Notes: generated by a model not told the origin, from the letters alone. A stretch of 7,161 nt of DNA from Chloroflexota bacterium (GCA_021813085.1 JAKAMA010000124.1:1-7161), one strand, 5' to 3'. Shown: positions 1-6,087, counted from the first letter of the stretch. Numbers and translations: made by a program.

Positions 1-30
1 GGCGCCCGCGCGCGCGTGCTGCTCGCGCGG

Positions 31-453
31 ATGACCGCGGCGTACCTCCGCATCGGCCAGCTCGCCCGGGCGACCGGCTTTAGCGACAAGGCGCTGCGCT
101 TCTACGACGCGATCGGCTTGCTGCACCCGTCCGCGCGGTCGCCCGCCGGCTATCGCCTGTACGATGCGGCAGCGGCCGAGCGGCTGCGCTTCGTGCGCAA
201 GGCGCAGGGGCTGGGGCTGAGCCTCGACGACATCCGCATGATCCTGGAGGTCGCCGACGCCGGCCGCGTCCCGTGCGAGCACGTGCTGGCCATCGTCGAC
301 CGCGAGCTGGCGGATGTTGACGCGCGGCTCCGCCGGCTCCGCTCGCTCCGTCAGGACCTTACGCGTCTGCGCGTGAAACTCAGCGACGCCCTGGCGGCGG
401 GCGCGGTGACACCGGGCGCTTGCCCCTGTTTCGACGATGGAGGAGCACCATGA
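31..453 (+). CDS. merR: MerR-family metal-responsive regulator, mercury type
   Basis: Predicted cytoplasmic dimeric DNA-binding regulator of 140 residues that would control its own operon with merA in response to Hg(II). The N-terminus has the MerR winged helix-turn-helix ([11 protein letters not shown], then [12 protein letters not shown] and SPAGYRLYD, about residues 6-45), followed by the long helix that forms the antiparallel coiled coil (about 75-120). Metal-ligand candidates are Cys82, at the start of that helix, and Cys131 and Cys133 in a C-terminal CPC motif. Tn501 MerR binds Hg through Cys82, Cys117 and Cys126; here the first site is kept, no Cys aligns with Cys117, and the CPC pair lies further on. 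I chose the ATG at 31 because it puts the HTH at the usual distance; a GTG at 16 is in frame, and the frame is open to the window edge, so an earlier start cannot be excluded. The stop overlaps the merA start (ATGA). The promoter and operator are outside the window. A regulator for another thiophilic metal is possible; the merA neighbour favours mercury. Confidence 0.88.
   Translation: MTAAYLRIGQLARATGFSDKALRFYDAIGLLHPSARSPAGYRLYDAAAAERLRFVRKAQGLGLSLDDIRMILEVADAGRVPCEHVLAIVDRELADVDARLRRLRSLRQDLTRLRVKLSDALAAGAVTPGACPCFDDGGAP
439..443 (+). promoter_or_regulatory. Shine-Dalgarno site of merA
   Basis: GGAGG (within GGAGGAG, 439-445) ends 6 bases before the ATG at 450. It decides the merA start in favour of that codon over the in-frame ATG at 420, which would add ten residues unlike the family. 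The site lies inside the last codons of merR, consistent with coupled translation. Confidence 0.8.
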
Positions 454-1859
454 ACGACTATGACCTCATCATCATCGGCGGCGGCGCGGCCGGCTTCGCC
501 GCCGCGACGAGAGCCGCAGACCTTGGCCTGCGCGCCGCGATGATCAACGACGGGCTGCCCCTCGGCGGCACCTGCGTGAACGTCGGCTGCGTGCCGAGCA
601 AGCACCTGCTCGCCGTCGGCGACGAGTACTACTACCCGCAGCGGCCGGTGTTCGACGCCCTGCGGGACGGGCACGCGCCGCGGTTCGACTTCCCGGCCGC
701 GATCGCCGAGAAGCGAAGGCTGGTCGACGCGCTTCGCGTGTCCAACTACCGCGACGTCCTGGCGAGCTTTGGCGGGCGGGTCCAGCTCATCGAAGGCCAC
801 GCGCAGTTCGTCTCGGCGCGCGAGGTCGAGGTCGACGGCAAGCGCCTCCGCGGGGAGAAGTTCCTCATCGCCACGGGCTCGCGGCCGGCCGTGCCGCCGC
901 TGCCGGGGCTGGACGGCGTCGGCTTCCTGACGAACCGCACGGCGATGGACCTCGAAACGCTGCCCGCATCGATGATCGTCATCGGCGCCGGGCCGATCGG
1001 GCTCGAGCTCGGGCAGATGTTCCTGCACTTCGGGACGAAGGTGACCGTGCTGGAGAAGATCCCCCAGGTCCTCCCGCGCGTCGAGCCCGAGGTCGCCGCC
1101 GAGCTCCAGCGTGCTCTCGAAGCGGAGGGTATGGAGATCGTCTGCGGCTGCGAGATCAAGCGCGTCTGGGAGGACGGCGGCCGGCGCCTTGTCGAGGCGG
1201 ACGTGATGGGAGAGGTGCGCACGTTCGACGCGGAGCACGTGCTGGTCGCGACGGGCGTCGTGCCGAACTCGGACGGCCTGCGCCTGGAGCAGGCCGGCGT
1301 CAAGGTCGACCGCCGCGGCTTCATCGAGGTCGACGCGTTCCTCGAGACGAGCGCCCCGGGCGTCTACGCCGCCGGCGACGTGGTGGGCAAGATGTTCCTC
1401 GAGACCGTGGCCGCGAAGGAGGGCGCGACGGCCGCCGCCAACGCGCTTGAAGGCGCGAAGAAGACGATCAACTACGAGCACATCCCGGCGGCGGTGTTCA
1501 CGAACCCGCAGGTGGCGACCGTGGGGCTCACCGAAGAGCAGGAGATGGAGCGCTTCCACGCCTGCGCCTGCCGCACCGTCGAGGTCGCCCGCATCCCGAA
1601 GGCCCAGGCCGTGAAGGAGACGCGCGGCCTGATCAAGATGGTCATCCACCCCGAGGACAGCCGCATCCTCGGCGTCCACATCGTGGCGCCGATGGCCGCC
1701 GACCTGATCCACGAGGCGACGCTCGCGGTGAAGTTCGGGCTGACGGTCGACGACATCATCGACACCGTGCACGTCTTCCCGACCCTGAGCGAGGGCATCA
1801 AGCTGGCCGCGCAGGCGTTCACCCGCGACATCAGCGTCATGAGCTGCTGCATCGGATAG
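450..1859 (+). CDS. merA: mercuric reductase (short form, no N-terminal metal-binding domain)
   Basis: Cytoplasmic FAD-dependent disulfide oxidoreductase of 469 residues that should reduce Hg(II) to volatile Hg(0) with NADPH. Visible in order: FAD-binding GGGAAG at 10-15; redox-active [12 protein letters not shown] with Cys42 and Cys47; ATGSRP at 141-146; NAD(P)-binding GAGPIG at 179-184; second FAD motif YAAGD at 306-310; dimerization domain to the end; and a C-terminal MSCCIG with the vicinal pair Cys466-Cys467. That pair separates MerA from dihydrolipoamide dehydrogenase. The catalytic His of lipoamide dehydrogenases (HPTxSE) is replaced by Phe443 in VFPTLSE, which also rules out that activity. 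Tyr100 lies at about the spacing of the active-site Tyr194 of Tn501 MerA. The NmerA (HMA) domain of Tn501-type enzymes is missing. An extra Cys372-x-Cys374 lies in the dimerization domain. The gene is translationally coupled to merR; no merT, merP, merC or merB is seen in the window. Confidence 0.93.
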   Translation: MNDYDLIIIGGGAAGFAAATRAADLGLRAAMINDGLPLGGTCVNVGCVPSKHLLAVGDEYYYPQRPVFDALRDGHAPRFDFPAAIAEKRRLVDALRVSNYRDVLASFGGRVQLIEGHAQFVSAREVEVDGKRLRGEKFLIATGSRPAVPPLPGLDGVGFLTNRTAMDLETLPASMIVIGAGPIGLELGQMFLHFGTKVTVLEKIPQVLPRVEPEVAAELQRALEAEGMEIVCGCEIKRVWEDGGRRLVEADVMGEVRTFDAEHVLVATGVVPNSDGLRLEQAGVKVDRRGFIEVDAFLETSAPGVYAAGDVVGKMFLETVAAKEGATAAANALEGAKKTINYEHIPAAVFTNPQVATVGLTEEQEMERFHACACRTVEVARIPKAQAVKETRGLIKMVIHPEDSRILGVHIVAPMAADLIHEATLAVKFGLTVDDIIDTVHVFPTLSEGIKLAAQAFTRDISVMSCCIG

Positions 1860-1884
1860 GAGGGCGCGCCGCTCCGGGACGCGC

Positions 1885-1908
1885 ACGGACGCTGCGACGC
1901 GCGTCCGT
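1885..1908. terminator. hairpin between the convergent merA and rimM genes
   Basis: A perfect 8-base inverted repeat (ACGGACGC, loop 1893-1900, GCGTCCGT) lies 25 bases after the merA stop and 21 bases after the rimM stop. An alternative 8-bp stem pairs 1877-1884 with 1899-1906. Neither side has a U-tract, so a classical intrinsic terminator is not shown; the convergent position suggests a shared transcription-ending or RNA-end-protecting stem. Confidence 0.4.
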
Positions 1909-1929
1909 CGATCGCGCGCCCGCGCGCCG

Positions 1930-2409
1930 CTACTGCCACGCCGGCGGGTCGACGACCATCCGCTTCGCCACGAGGTCCACGCCGACGATCACGTCGTCCA
2001 GCGCCGGCAGCAGGATGTCGGCGCCGGACGGCGTCCGCACGCGGTAGACGTCGTTCGCGCCCGTTTCGATGATCTCGTCGAGCGTGCCCAGCACGCTGCC
2101 GTCGCGGCCGACGACGACGAGGCCCAGGAGCTGGAAGCGGTAGTACTGACCCTCTGGCAGCGGCGGCAGGGCGTCCTCCGGCACCTGCAGCAGCGCGTGC
2201 CGGAACTTCTCGACGCTCGTGCGGTCGGCGAAGCCCTTGAGCCGCACGTACAGGTGCCCGCCCGCGCCGCGCGAGGCGGCGACGGTCACCGGCTGCTCGC
2301 CGGCCCAGAGCCGCGACTTCGCCGCGAAGCGCCGCGGGTTGTCCGTCAGCGCCTGCACCTTCAGCTCGCCCTTCAGCCCGAACGGCCCCAGCACGCGCCC
2401 GACGGCCAC
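1930..2409 (-). CDS. rimM: 16S rRNA processing/ribosome maturation factor RimM
   Basis: About 159 residues. RimM binds ribosomal protein S19 and assists maturation of the 30S head. The N-terminal RimM barrel begins with VAVGRVLGPFGLKGELKV and includes the TDNPRRF segment and YVRLKGFADRTSVEKF. The C-terminal PRC-barrel includes GQYYRFQLLGLVV, the ETGANDVYRV segment and LLPALDDVIVGVDL, ending at PPAWQ. This matches the normal family length of about 160-180. The start is uncertain. I used the GTG at 2409 because homology begins there; it has only a weak GGGA very close upstream. The frame stays open upstream through the heptamer repeats to an ATG at 2676 (248 aa) and a GTG at 2688. That extension is low-complexity, rich in Arg and Pro, lacks a Shine-Dalgarno site and does not resemble RimM, so I reject it. 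This is the last gene of the ffh-rpsP-khpA-rimM cluster; trmD does not follow. It converges with merA. Confidence 0.9.
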   Translation of the reverse strand: MAVGRVLGPFGLKGELKVQALTDNPRRFAAKSRLWAGEQPVTVAASRGAGGHLYVRLKGFADRTSVEKFRHALLQVPEDALPPLPEGQYYRFQLLGLVVVGRDGSVLGTLDEIIETGANDVYRVRTPSGADILLPALDDVIVGVDLVAKRMVVDPPAWQ

Positions 2410-2459
2410 GTATCCCGGTCGCGGCTCGCGCTCTGGCTTGCGTCGGGCTGCTCCGGCGG

Positions 2460-2487
2460 AGGTGGGAGGGGGAAGGCGAGAGGCGAG
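2460..2487. repeat. degenerate heptamer array, unit AGGNGNN
   Basis: Four consecutive 7-base units on the plus strand all begin with AGG: AGGTGGG, AGGGGGA, AGGCGAG, AGGCGAG. The last two are identical. The array lies in the khpA-rimM spacer, about 50 bases upstream of the chosen rimM start. Confidence 0.6.
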
Positions 2488-2519
2488 ATCCCCGGTCGCG
2501 CCTGTGGGCGAGAGGGTCA

Positions 2520-2547
2520 GGTTCTTGGTTCCAGGTTCTCGGTTCTG
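2520..2547. repeat. heptamer array, unit GGTTCYN
   Basis: Four consecutive 7-base units on the plus strand: GGTTCTT, GGTTCCA, GGTTCTC, GGTTCTG. The first five or six bases are conserved and the end varies. The 7 bases just before (AGGGTCA, 2513-2519) may be a decayed fifth unit. The sequence is unrelated to the neighbouring arrays but has the same period. Confidence 0.75.
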
Positions 2548-2573
2548 GCGTACGCGCGCGGCGCCACGGTCGC

Positions 2574-2601
2574 CTGTTGTCTGTTGTCTGTTGTCTGTTG
2601 T
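2574..2601. repeat. perfect heptamer array, four copies of CTGTTGT
   Basis: Four exact tandem copies of CTGTTGT on the plus strand (ACAACAG on the strand of the rimM operon). Its base composition is far lower in GC than its surroundings. Seven is not a multiple of three, so copy-number changes would shift any reading frame, which argues that this spacer is not translated. Confidence 0.9.
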
Positions 2602-2661
2602 TGGCCGTCCGTCGTCGCGCTGGAGCCGCTGCCCACGCGCGCGGCCAGCGGTCTTCGGCCC

Positions 2662-2675
2662 TGCGCCCGGGCGCA
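2662..2675. repeat. 14-base perfect palindrome downstream of khpA
   Basis: TGCGCCCGGGCGCA reads identically on both strands and starts 20 bases beyond the khpA stop. It has no loop and no T-tract. Its role is unknown: it could be a protein-binding site or a chance product of high GC. The rest of the spacer 2410-2695 holds only the heptamer arrays and no supported gene. Confidence 0.35.
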
Positions 2676-2695
2676 TCGCGCGCGCCACGCGGCCG

Positions 2696-2926
2696 TCAGT
2701 CCCCGATCTCGAGCGACGCGTACTCTTCGTGGCGCACGGCCGACACCTTCAGCATCGCCCGCATCGCCTGCGCGATGCGGCCGCCCTTGCCGATCACCTT
2801 GCCGTAGTCGTCCTCCGCCACCTCGAGCCGCACGACGACACGGCCGCGCTCTTCCTCCTCGGTGACCTTCACGTCGTCCGGGTGGTCGACCAGCGCCTTC
2901 GCGATGAACTCGATGATGTCCTTCAT
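2696..2926 (-). CDS. khpA: KH-domain RNA-binding protein KhpA (YlqC family)
   Basis: Small cytoplasmic single-KH-domain protein of 76 residues, the standard length of the family. The GxxG RNA-binding loop is GKGG at residues 46-49, within DYGKVIGKGGRIAQAMRAML. The N-terminus, MKDIIEFIAKALVDHPDDVKV, is also typical. In Firmicutes, KhpA pairs with KhpB (Jag) and binds many transcripts, affecting cell division and envelope growth; that role here is inference from family. The ATG at 2926 has a GGAG 9 bases upstream. The gene follows rpsP after 16 bases and so is probably in the same transcript. Confidence 0.95.
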   Translation of the reverse strand: MKDIIEFIAKALVDHPDDVKVTEEEERGRVVVRLEVAEDDYGKVIGKGGRIAQAMRAMLKVSAVRHEEYASLEIGD

Positions 2927-2942
2927 GGGGCCGGGCTCCGCT

Positions 2943-3239
2943 TCACTCCGCCGCAGGTGCGGCTGGCGCCTTCTTCGGCCGCGCCGGGAAGACGGGCATC
3001 TCGCCGATGCCCTGCTGGGCCAGCAGCCGGACGACGCGCTCGGACGGGACCGCGCCCTTGCTCAGCCAGTCGCGCGCCTTCGCCTCGTCGATGGTGACGG
3101 TCGCCGGCTCGGTCAGGGGGTTGTACGTCCCGATGGTCTCGATGAACGCGCCATCGCGGGGCGCACGCGAGTCCGCGACGACCACGCGATACGCGGGCTG
3201 CTTCTTCTTGCCGACGCGGCGCAACCGGATCCTCAGCAC
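2943..3239 (-). CDS. rpsP: 30S ribosomal protein S16
   Basis: Component of the small ribosomal subunit that binds 16S rRNA in the body of the 30S particle; 98 residues. The family signature is clear at the N-terminus ([20 protein letters not shown], then [20 protein letters not shown]), followed by the [16 protein letters not shown] helix. The C-terminal tail is Ala/Pro/Lys-rich ([13 protein letters not shown]) and is a variable extension. The start is a GTG at 3239, chosen because S16 proteins begin almost exactly at this LRIRL segment and a strong purine-rich Shine-Dalgarno lies upstream. The longer open frame would run back into ffh. Only 5 bases separate it from the ffh stop, so the two genes are almost certainly cotranscribed. 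Confidence 0.95.
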   Translation of the reverse strand: MLRIRLRRVGKKKQPAYRVVVADSRAPRDGAFIETIGTYNPLTEPATVTIDEAKARDWLSKGAVPSERVVRLLAQQGIGEMPVFPARPKKAPAAPAAE

Positions 3240-3244
3240 TGGTG

Positions 3245-4576
3245 TTATCTCCCTCCGAATATGTTCAGGAACCCGGAGCGGTTGTTGGCGAAGGTCTGCA
3301 TGATCTTCTTCGCCTCCTTCCACTGGTTCAACAGACGGTTCACTTCTTGCGGCGTCGTGCCGCTGCCCAGGGCAATCCGCTTGCGGCGGCTGCCGTTGAT
3401 GATCTCGGGGTGCTTGCGCTCCTCCGGCGTCATAGAATACACGACGGCCTCGGCCCGCTTCCAGAAGCCGTCGTCCAGGTCGTCCACCTTCATCTGGCGC
3501 TTGACCTGCCCCATGCCCGGGATCATCTCCACGAGCTGGCTCAGCGGCCCCATCCGCTTGATACGCTGGAACTGCAGCAGGAAGTCCTCCAGGTCCAACT
3601 GCCGGCTCTTCATCTTCTTTTCGATGGCCTCGACGTCCTGCTCGGAGATCGCCTCCTTCGCCCGCTCGATCAGCCCCAGCATGTCGCCCATGCCCAGGAT
3701 GCGCGAGGCGAAGCGGTCCGGGTAGAACGGCTCCAGCGCGTCCGACTTCTCGCCGACTCCGATGAACTTCACCGGCAGCCCCGTCACGGCGCGGATCGAG
3801 AGCACGGCGCCGCCGCGCGCGTCGCCGTCCATCTTGCTGACGATGATCCCCGTCACGGTGAGCTGGTGATGGAACTCCTGGGCGACGTTCACGGCCTCCT
3901 GGCCGGTCATCGCGTCGAGCACCAGGATGATCTCGTCCGGCTCCAGCGCCGTGCGCATCGCCGTAATCTCGGACATCATCTCGCCGTCGATGGTCGAGCG
4001 CCCCGCCGTATCGACGATGACGACGGTCGCCGCCTGGCGCTTCGCCTCGGCCAGCGACGCGGCGCAGAGCTGCGTCAGGCTCTGTCCGTCCGACCCCTCG
4101 ACGACGGGCATCGAGAGCTGGCGGCCGAGCGACTTGAGCTGCTCGCCCGCGGCCACGCGGTACGGGTCGGCGGCGACGAGCATCGGCTTCGCGCCCTGCT
4201 TGCGCAGGTGCATCGCCAGCTTCGCGGCAGTCGTCGTCTTGCCGGAGCCCTTGAGGCCGACCAGCATGATCACCGTGGGCGGCTTCGACGCGAGCTGCAG
4301 CGTCGCCTGGCTGCCGCCGAGGATGTTCACCAGCTCCTCGTTGACGATGGCGATGACCTGCTGCGGCCCGGTCAGGCTCTTCAGCACCTCCGCCCCGAGC
4401 GCGCGCTCGCGGACGGTGGCGATGAACTGCCGCACGACCTTGAAGTTGACGTCCGCCTCGAGCAGCGCGATGCGCACCTCGCGCATGGCGTCGTCGAGGT
4501 CCTTCTCGGTGATCGTCCCGTGCGACCCGAGCTTCTGGAAGACGCCGGAGAGCTTGTCGGACAGTGCTTCGAGCAT
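3245..4576 (-). CDS. ffh: signal recognition particle GTPase Ffh (SRP54)
   Basis: Protein of 443 residues that binds SRP RNA and signal peptides of nascent chains and docks with FtsY for membrane targeting. The helical N domain (about 1-95) starts [16 protein letters not shown]. The GTPase G domain carries G1 GLKGSGKT at 107-114, DPYR at 137-140 (usually DTYR), DTAGR at 189-193, [10 protein letters not shown] at 247-256 (usually TKLDGDARGG) and [12 protein letters not shown] from 273. The Met-rich M domain (about 300-443) has [13 protein letters not shown] and the RNA-binding [11 protein letters not shown] at 396-406. It is full length and all catalytic motifs are present; T-to-S and L-to-M in the G4 motif are mild changes. 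The ATG at 4576 fits the family N-terminus exactly. No Shine-Dalgarno site precedes it, but a TACAAT box does, suggesting a leaderless transcript. It begins the ffh-rpsP-khpA-rimM cluster. Confidence 0.97.
   Translation of the reverse strand: MLEALSDKLSGVFQKLGSHGTITEKDLDDAMREVRIALLEADVNFKVVRQFIATVRERALGAEVLKSLTGPQQVIAIVNEELVNILGGSQATLQLASKPPTVIMLVGLKGSGKTTTAAKLAMHLRKQGAKPMLVAADPYRVAAGEQLKSLGRQLSMPVVEGSDGQSLTQLCAASLAEAKRQAATVVIVDTAGRSTIDGEMMSEITAMRTALEPDEIILVLDAMTGQEAVNVAQEFHHQLTVTGIIVSKMDGDARGGAVLSIRAVTGLPVKFIGVGEKSDALEPFYPDRFASRILGMGDMLGLIERAKEAISEQDVEAIEKKMKSRQLDLEDFLLQFQRIKRMGPLSQLVEMIPGMGQVKRQMKVDDLDDGFWKRAEAVVYSMTPEERKHPEIINGSRRKRIALGSGTTPQEVNRLLNQWKEAKKIMQTFANNRSGFLNIFGGR
3249..3256 (-). 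promoter_or_regulatory. Shine-Dalgarno site of rpsP
   Basis: On the minus strand this reads GGAGGGAG, ending 9 bases before the GTG at 3239. It overlaps the last codons of ffh and supports the GTG start. Confidence 0.75.
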
Positions 4577-4585
4577 AGGCACGAC

Positions 4586-4591
4586 ATTGTA
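4586..4591 (-). promoter_or_regulatory. candidate -10 box of ffh, leaderless-type
   Basis: On the minus strand TACAAT (5 of 6 to TATAAT) ends 9 bases before the ffh ATG. With usual -10 to +1 spacing, transcription would begin at or within about 3 bases of the start codon. No recognisable -35 hexamer is found 16-18 bases upstream. Confidence 0.5.
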
Positions 4592-4764
4592 CCGGACGCG
4601 GCGCCGGCCGCGGGATGCGGCGAGGCGTCGGGCGGTGGCCGTCCGTCTCGCGGGAAGGGCCTGAAGGGAGCCGTCCGGCCCGTCACGAGCGCCCAACAGC
4701 GGGGTGGACCCGCGCCCCGGGCCGCGGAACTGCTGGCCCGCTCTCCACGCGCGCATCGATGATC

Positions 4765-4793
4765 CGCTGGCGCCCGGCCGGCTTGCGCCAGCG
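4765..4793 (-). terminator. hairpin downstream of tmk
   Basis: A perfect 9-base inverted repeat (CGCTGGCGC / GCGCCAGCG) with an 11-base loop (4774-4784) lies 15 bases past the tmk stop. No U-tract follows on the minus strand, so termination is inferred from position only. The remaining tmk-ffh spacer (4577-4808) has a weaker imperfect stem around 4647-4689 and no supported gene. Confidence 0.4.
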
Positions 4794-4808
4794 CCGCACC
4801 GTCTCCGC

Positions 4809-5444
4809 TCAGGCTGCCGGCGGCTGCGGCTCGCCCAGCGCCCCCCGCACGGCCGCGTACGCGTCGGCGAACACGGCCTCGAACGGGCGCGCCGCGTCGA
4901 TGACGCGCCAGGTGGAGGGGGACTCGCGGGCCAGCTCGACATAACCATCGCGCACGCGCTCGTGGAACGCCAGCGGCAGGGCGTCGAAGTGCGTGAGCGC
5001 GCCGCCCTGCTGCCGGCGCGCGAGCCCCACGCCCGGCGGCGCGTCGAGAAGCAGGGTCAGGTCCGCCACGAGCCCGCGCGTCGCGATCGCGTTCGCCTGC
5101 TCGACCAGCGCCCGGTCCAGCAGCCGCCCGAACGACTGGTAGGCGACCGAGGACGCCGTGAAGCGGTCGCACATCACGTGCGTCCCCGCCGCGAGCGCGG
5201 GCCGGATCGCGCGCTCGACCAGGTGTGCGCGCGCCGCCTCGAACAGCAGCAGCTCCGCGACGTCGTCGCCGAGCGCGTCGGCGTTGATCAGGTCGCGGAT
5301 GCGCTCGCCCAGCGGCGTCCCGCCGGGCTCGCGCCGCGCGTCGATGCGGTACCCCTCCGCCGTGAGCCGCTCGTGCAGCGCGTGCTGGAGGCGCGACTTC
5401 CCGGTGCCCTCGCCGCCCTCCAGGACGATGAACCGTCCGCGCAT
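4809..5444 (-). CDS. tmk: thymidylate kinase
   Basis: Cytoplasmic nucleotide kinase, 211 residues from the ATG at 5444, that phosphorylates dTMP to dTDP with ATP for DNA synthesis. The N-terminus RFIVLEGGEGTGKS contains the P-loop (GGEGTGKS, 10-17). REPGGTPLGE (38-47) and the catalytic DRF (93-95) followed by SSVAYQ match the family. The C-terminal AFHERVRDGYVELA is the usual segment after the lid. In the lid the common DRxE pattern reads THFD (151-154), with His152 where Arg is usual. Length is normal. The start is unresolved: an in-frame GTG at 5465 (218 aa) lies 6 bases after a good -10 box, so a leaderless GTG start is plausible. The ATG is the conservative choice; neither has a clear Shine-Dalgarno site. 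The promoter lies in the 76-base gap after the lipoprotein gene, so tmk is probably transcribed at least partly on its own. Confidence 0.93.
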   Translation of the reverse strand: MRGRFIVLEGGEGTGKSRLQHALHERLTAEGYRIDARREPGGTPLGERIRDLINADALGDDVAELLLFEAARAHLVERAIRPALAAGTHVMCDRFTASSVAYQSFGRLLDRALVEQANAIATRGLVADLTLLLDAPPGVGLARRQQGGALTHFDALPLAFHERVRDGYVELARESPSTWRVIDAARPFEAVFADAYAAVRGALGEPQPPAA

Positions 5445-5471
5445 CGCTGCCGTGCCGTCGCTCACCGCGCA

Positions 5472-5501
5472 GTCATAGCGGCGCCGGCGTGCGCGCGTCA
5501 A
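5472..5501 (-). promoter_or_regulatory. sigma70-type promoter of tmk
   Basis: On the minus strand TTGACG (5501-5496), an 18-base spacer, and TATGAC (5477-5472): 5 of 6 and 4 of 6 matches to TTGACA and TATAAT. The predicted +1, 7 bases after the -10, falls on the G of the in-frame GTG at 5465. Confidence 0.55.
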
Positions 5502-5520
5502 GCGCGGAGGGGCCGGCCAT

Positions 5521-6087
5521 CTACGGAAGACGGACCACATGTGGCGGCGAGGCCCGGTCCGTGTGGTACTCGATGCGCTTGCCGCCGGCTTCGATGATGA
5601 TCCGGTACCCCGGCGTCACCACCTGGGCGCAGACGCTGCCCGGCGTCCGCACGCCGAGGCATGCGTCCGGCCAGTCCACCGCGGTCACGGCGACGACCCG
5701 CGCGTCCCGGCCCGCCTCGGCCAGCGCCTGCACCGCCGGCTCCGGCCACCAGACGCGCCATCCGTCCGTGGCCTGTGAGGCCAGCTCCCAGGCAGCGAGC
5801 GCCGGCGGCGCCCCGCGCGCCATCGCGATGCGCCTGCCGTCGGACGCGACCGCCTCGCCGGCGGGCTTCAGCTTGTCCGCGCGCAGGGCGTCCGGTTGCA
5901 GCGTCCGCACGACGCGCAGCGTCCCGCCGTCCAGGGTGGCCAGCACGGGCTGCGTCGCCGGCGCCGCCGTCGGCAGGACGGTGACCGTCGGCCGCACCGC
6001 TCCGCCGCTGCTGCAAGCGGCGAGCAGGAGCCCACAGACGACGGCCGCAGGCACGCCCGGCCGGAGGAGGCTCGTGTTCATCCCCAT
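5521..6087 (-). CDS. putative lipoprotein of unknown function
   Basis: A 188-residue protein predicted to be exported and lipid-anchored. The N-terminus has one Arg, a hydrophobic stretch (about 11-24) and a lipobox LLAAC with Cys25 as the lipidated residue, followed by SSGG. Next comes a Thr/Pro/Ala-rich linker (about 30-47), then a globular part. Its C-terminal segment from residue 138 reads DWPDACLGVRTPGSVCAQVV and continues TPGYRIIIEAGGKRIEYHTD. I recall this WPD...LG...PG...QV.TPGYRI..E..G...EYHT pattern from uncharacterised secreted proteins of Chloroflexota. Cys143 and Cys153 could form a disulfide outside the membrane. No enzyme motif is seen. The ATG at 6087 has a GGAG 6 bases upstream; the ATG at 6081 is a less likely alternative. 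It is transcribed divergently from purA and lies upstream of tmk with no evident functional link. Confidence 0.8.
   Translation of the reverse strand: MGMNTSLLRPGVPAAVVCGLLLAACSSGGAVRPTVTVLPTAAPATQPVLATLDGGTLRVVRTLQPDALRADKLKPAGEAVASDGRRIAMARGAPPALAAWELASQATDGWRVWWPEPAVQALAEAGRDARVVAVTAVDWPDACLGVRTPGSVCAQVVTPGYRIIIEAGGKRIEYHTDRASPPHVVRLP

Noticed and set aside
450..1859. Dihydrolipoamide dehydrogenase instead of MerA
   Set aside because: The catalytic His of HPTxSE is replaced by Phe, the C-terminal vicinal Cys pair is present, and merR overlaps the start.
351..1886. Long open frame antisense to merA (511 codons)
   Set aside because: It is a high-GC shadow of merA: Arg/His/Asp-rich, low complexity, no family resemblance, and it covers a clearly identified gene.
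2460..2601. CRISPR array
   Set aside because: Units are 7 bases with no spacers and differ between the three arrays; no cas genes are near.
3240..3323. S16 start at the ATG at 3323
   Set aside because: It would overlap ffh by about 80 bases and add 28 residues not found in S16; the GTG at 3239 has a good Shine-Dalgarno site.
3242..4762. Long open frame antisense to ffh (506 codons)
   Set aside because: Shadow of ffh with Leu/Arg/His-rich composition and no recognisable motif.
4577..4808. SRP (4.5S) RNA gene in the spacer next to ffh
   Set aside because: A GGGCCTGAAGGGAGC stretch at 4657-4671 faintly resembles the GGAA-tetraloop core of SRP RNA, but the CAGG half of the motif and the GGAA loop are missing and the flanks do not form the long helix.
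4574..4948. N-terminal extension of Ffh from an upstream start at 4948
   Set aside because: The extra 124 residues are Arg/Ser/Pro-rich, overlap the tmk end, and the known Ffh N-terminus begins exactly at the ATG at 4576.
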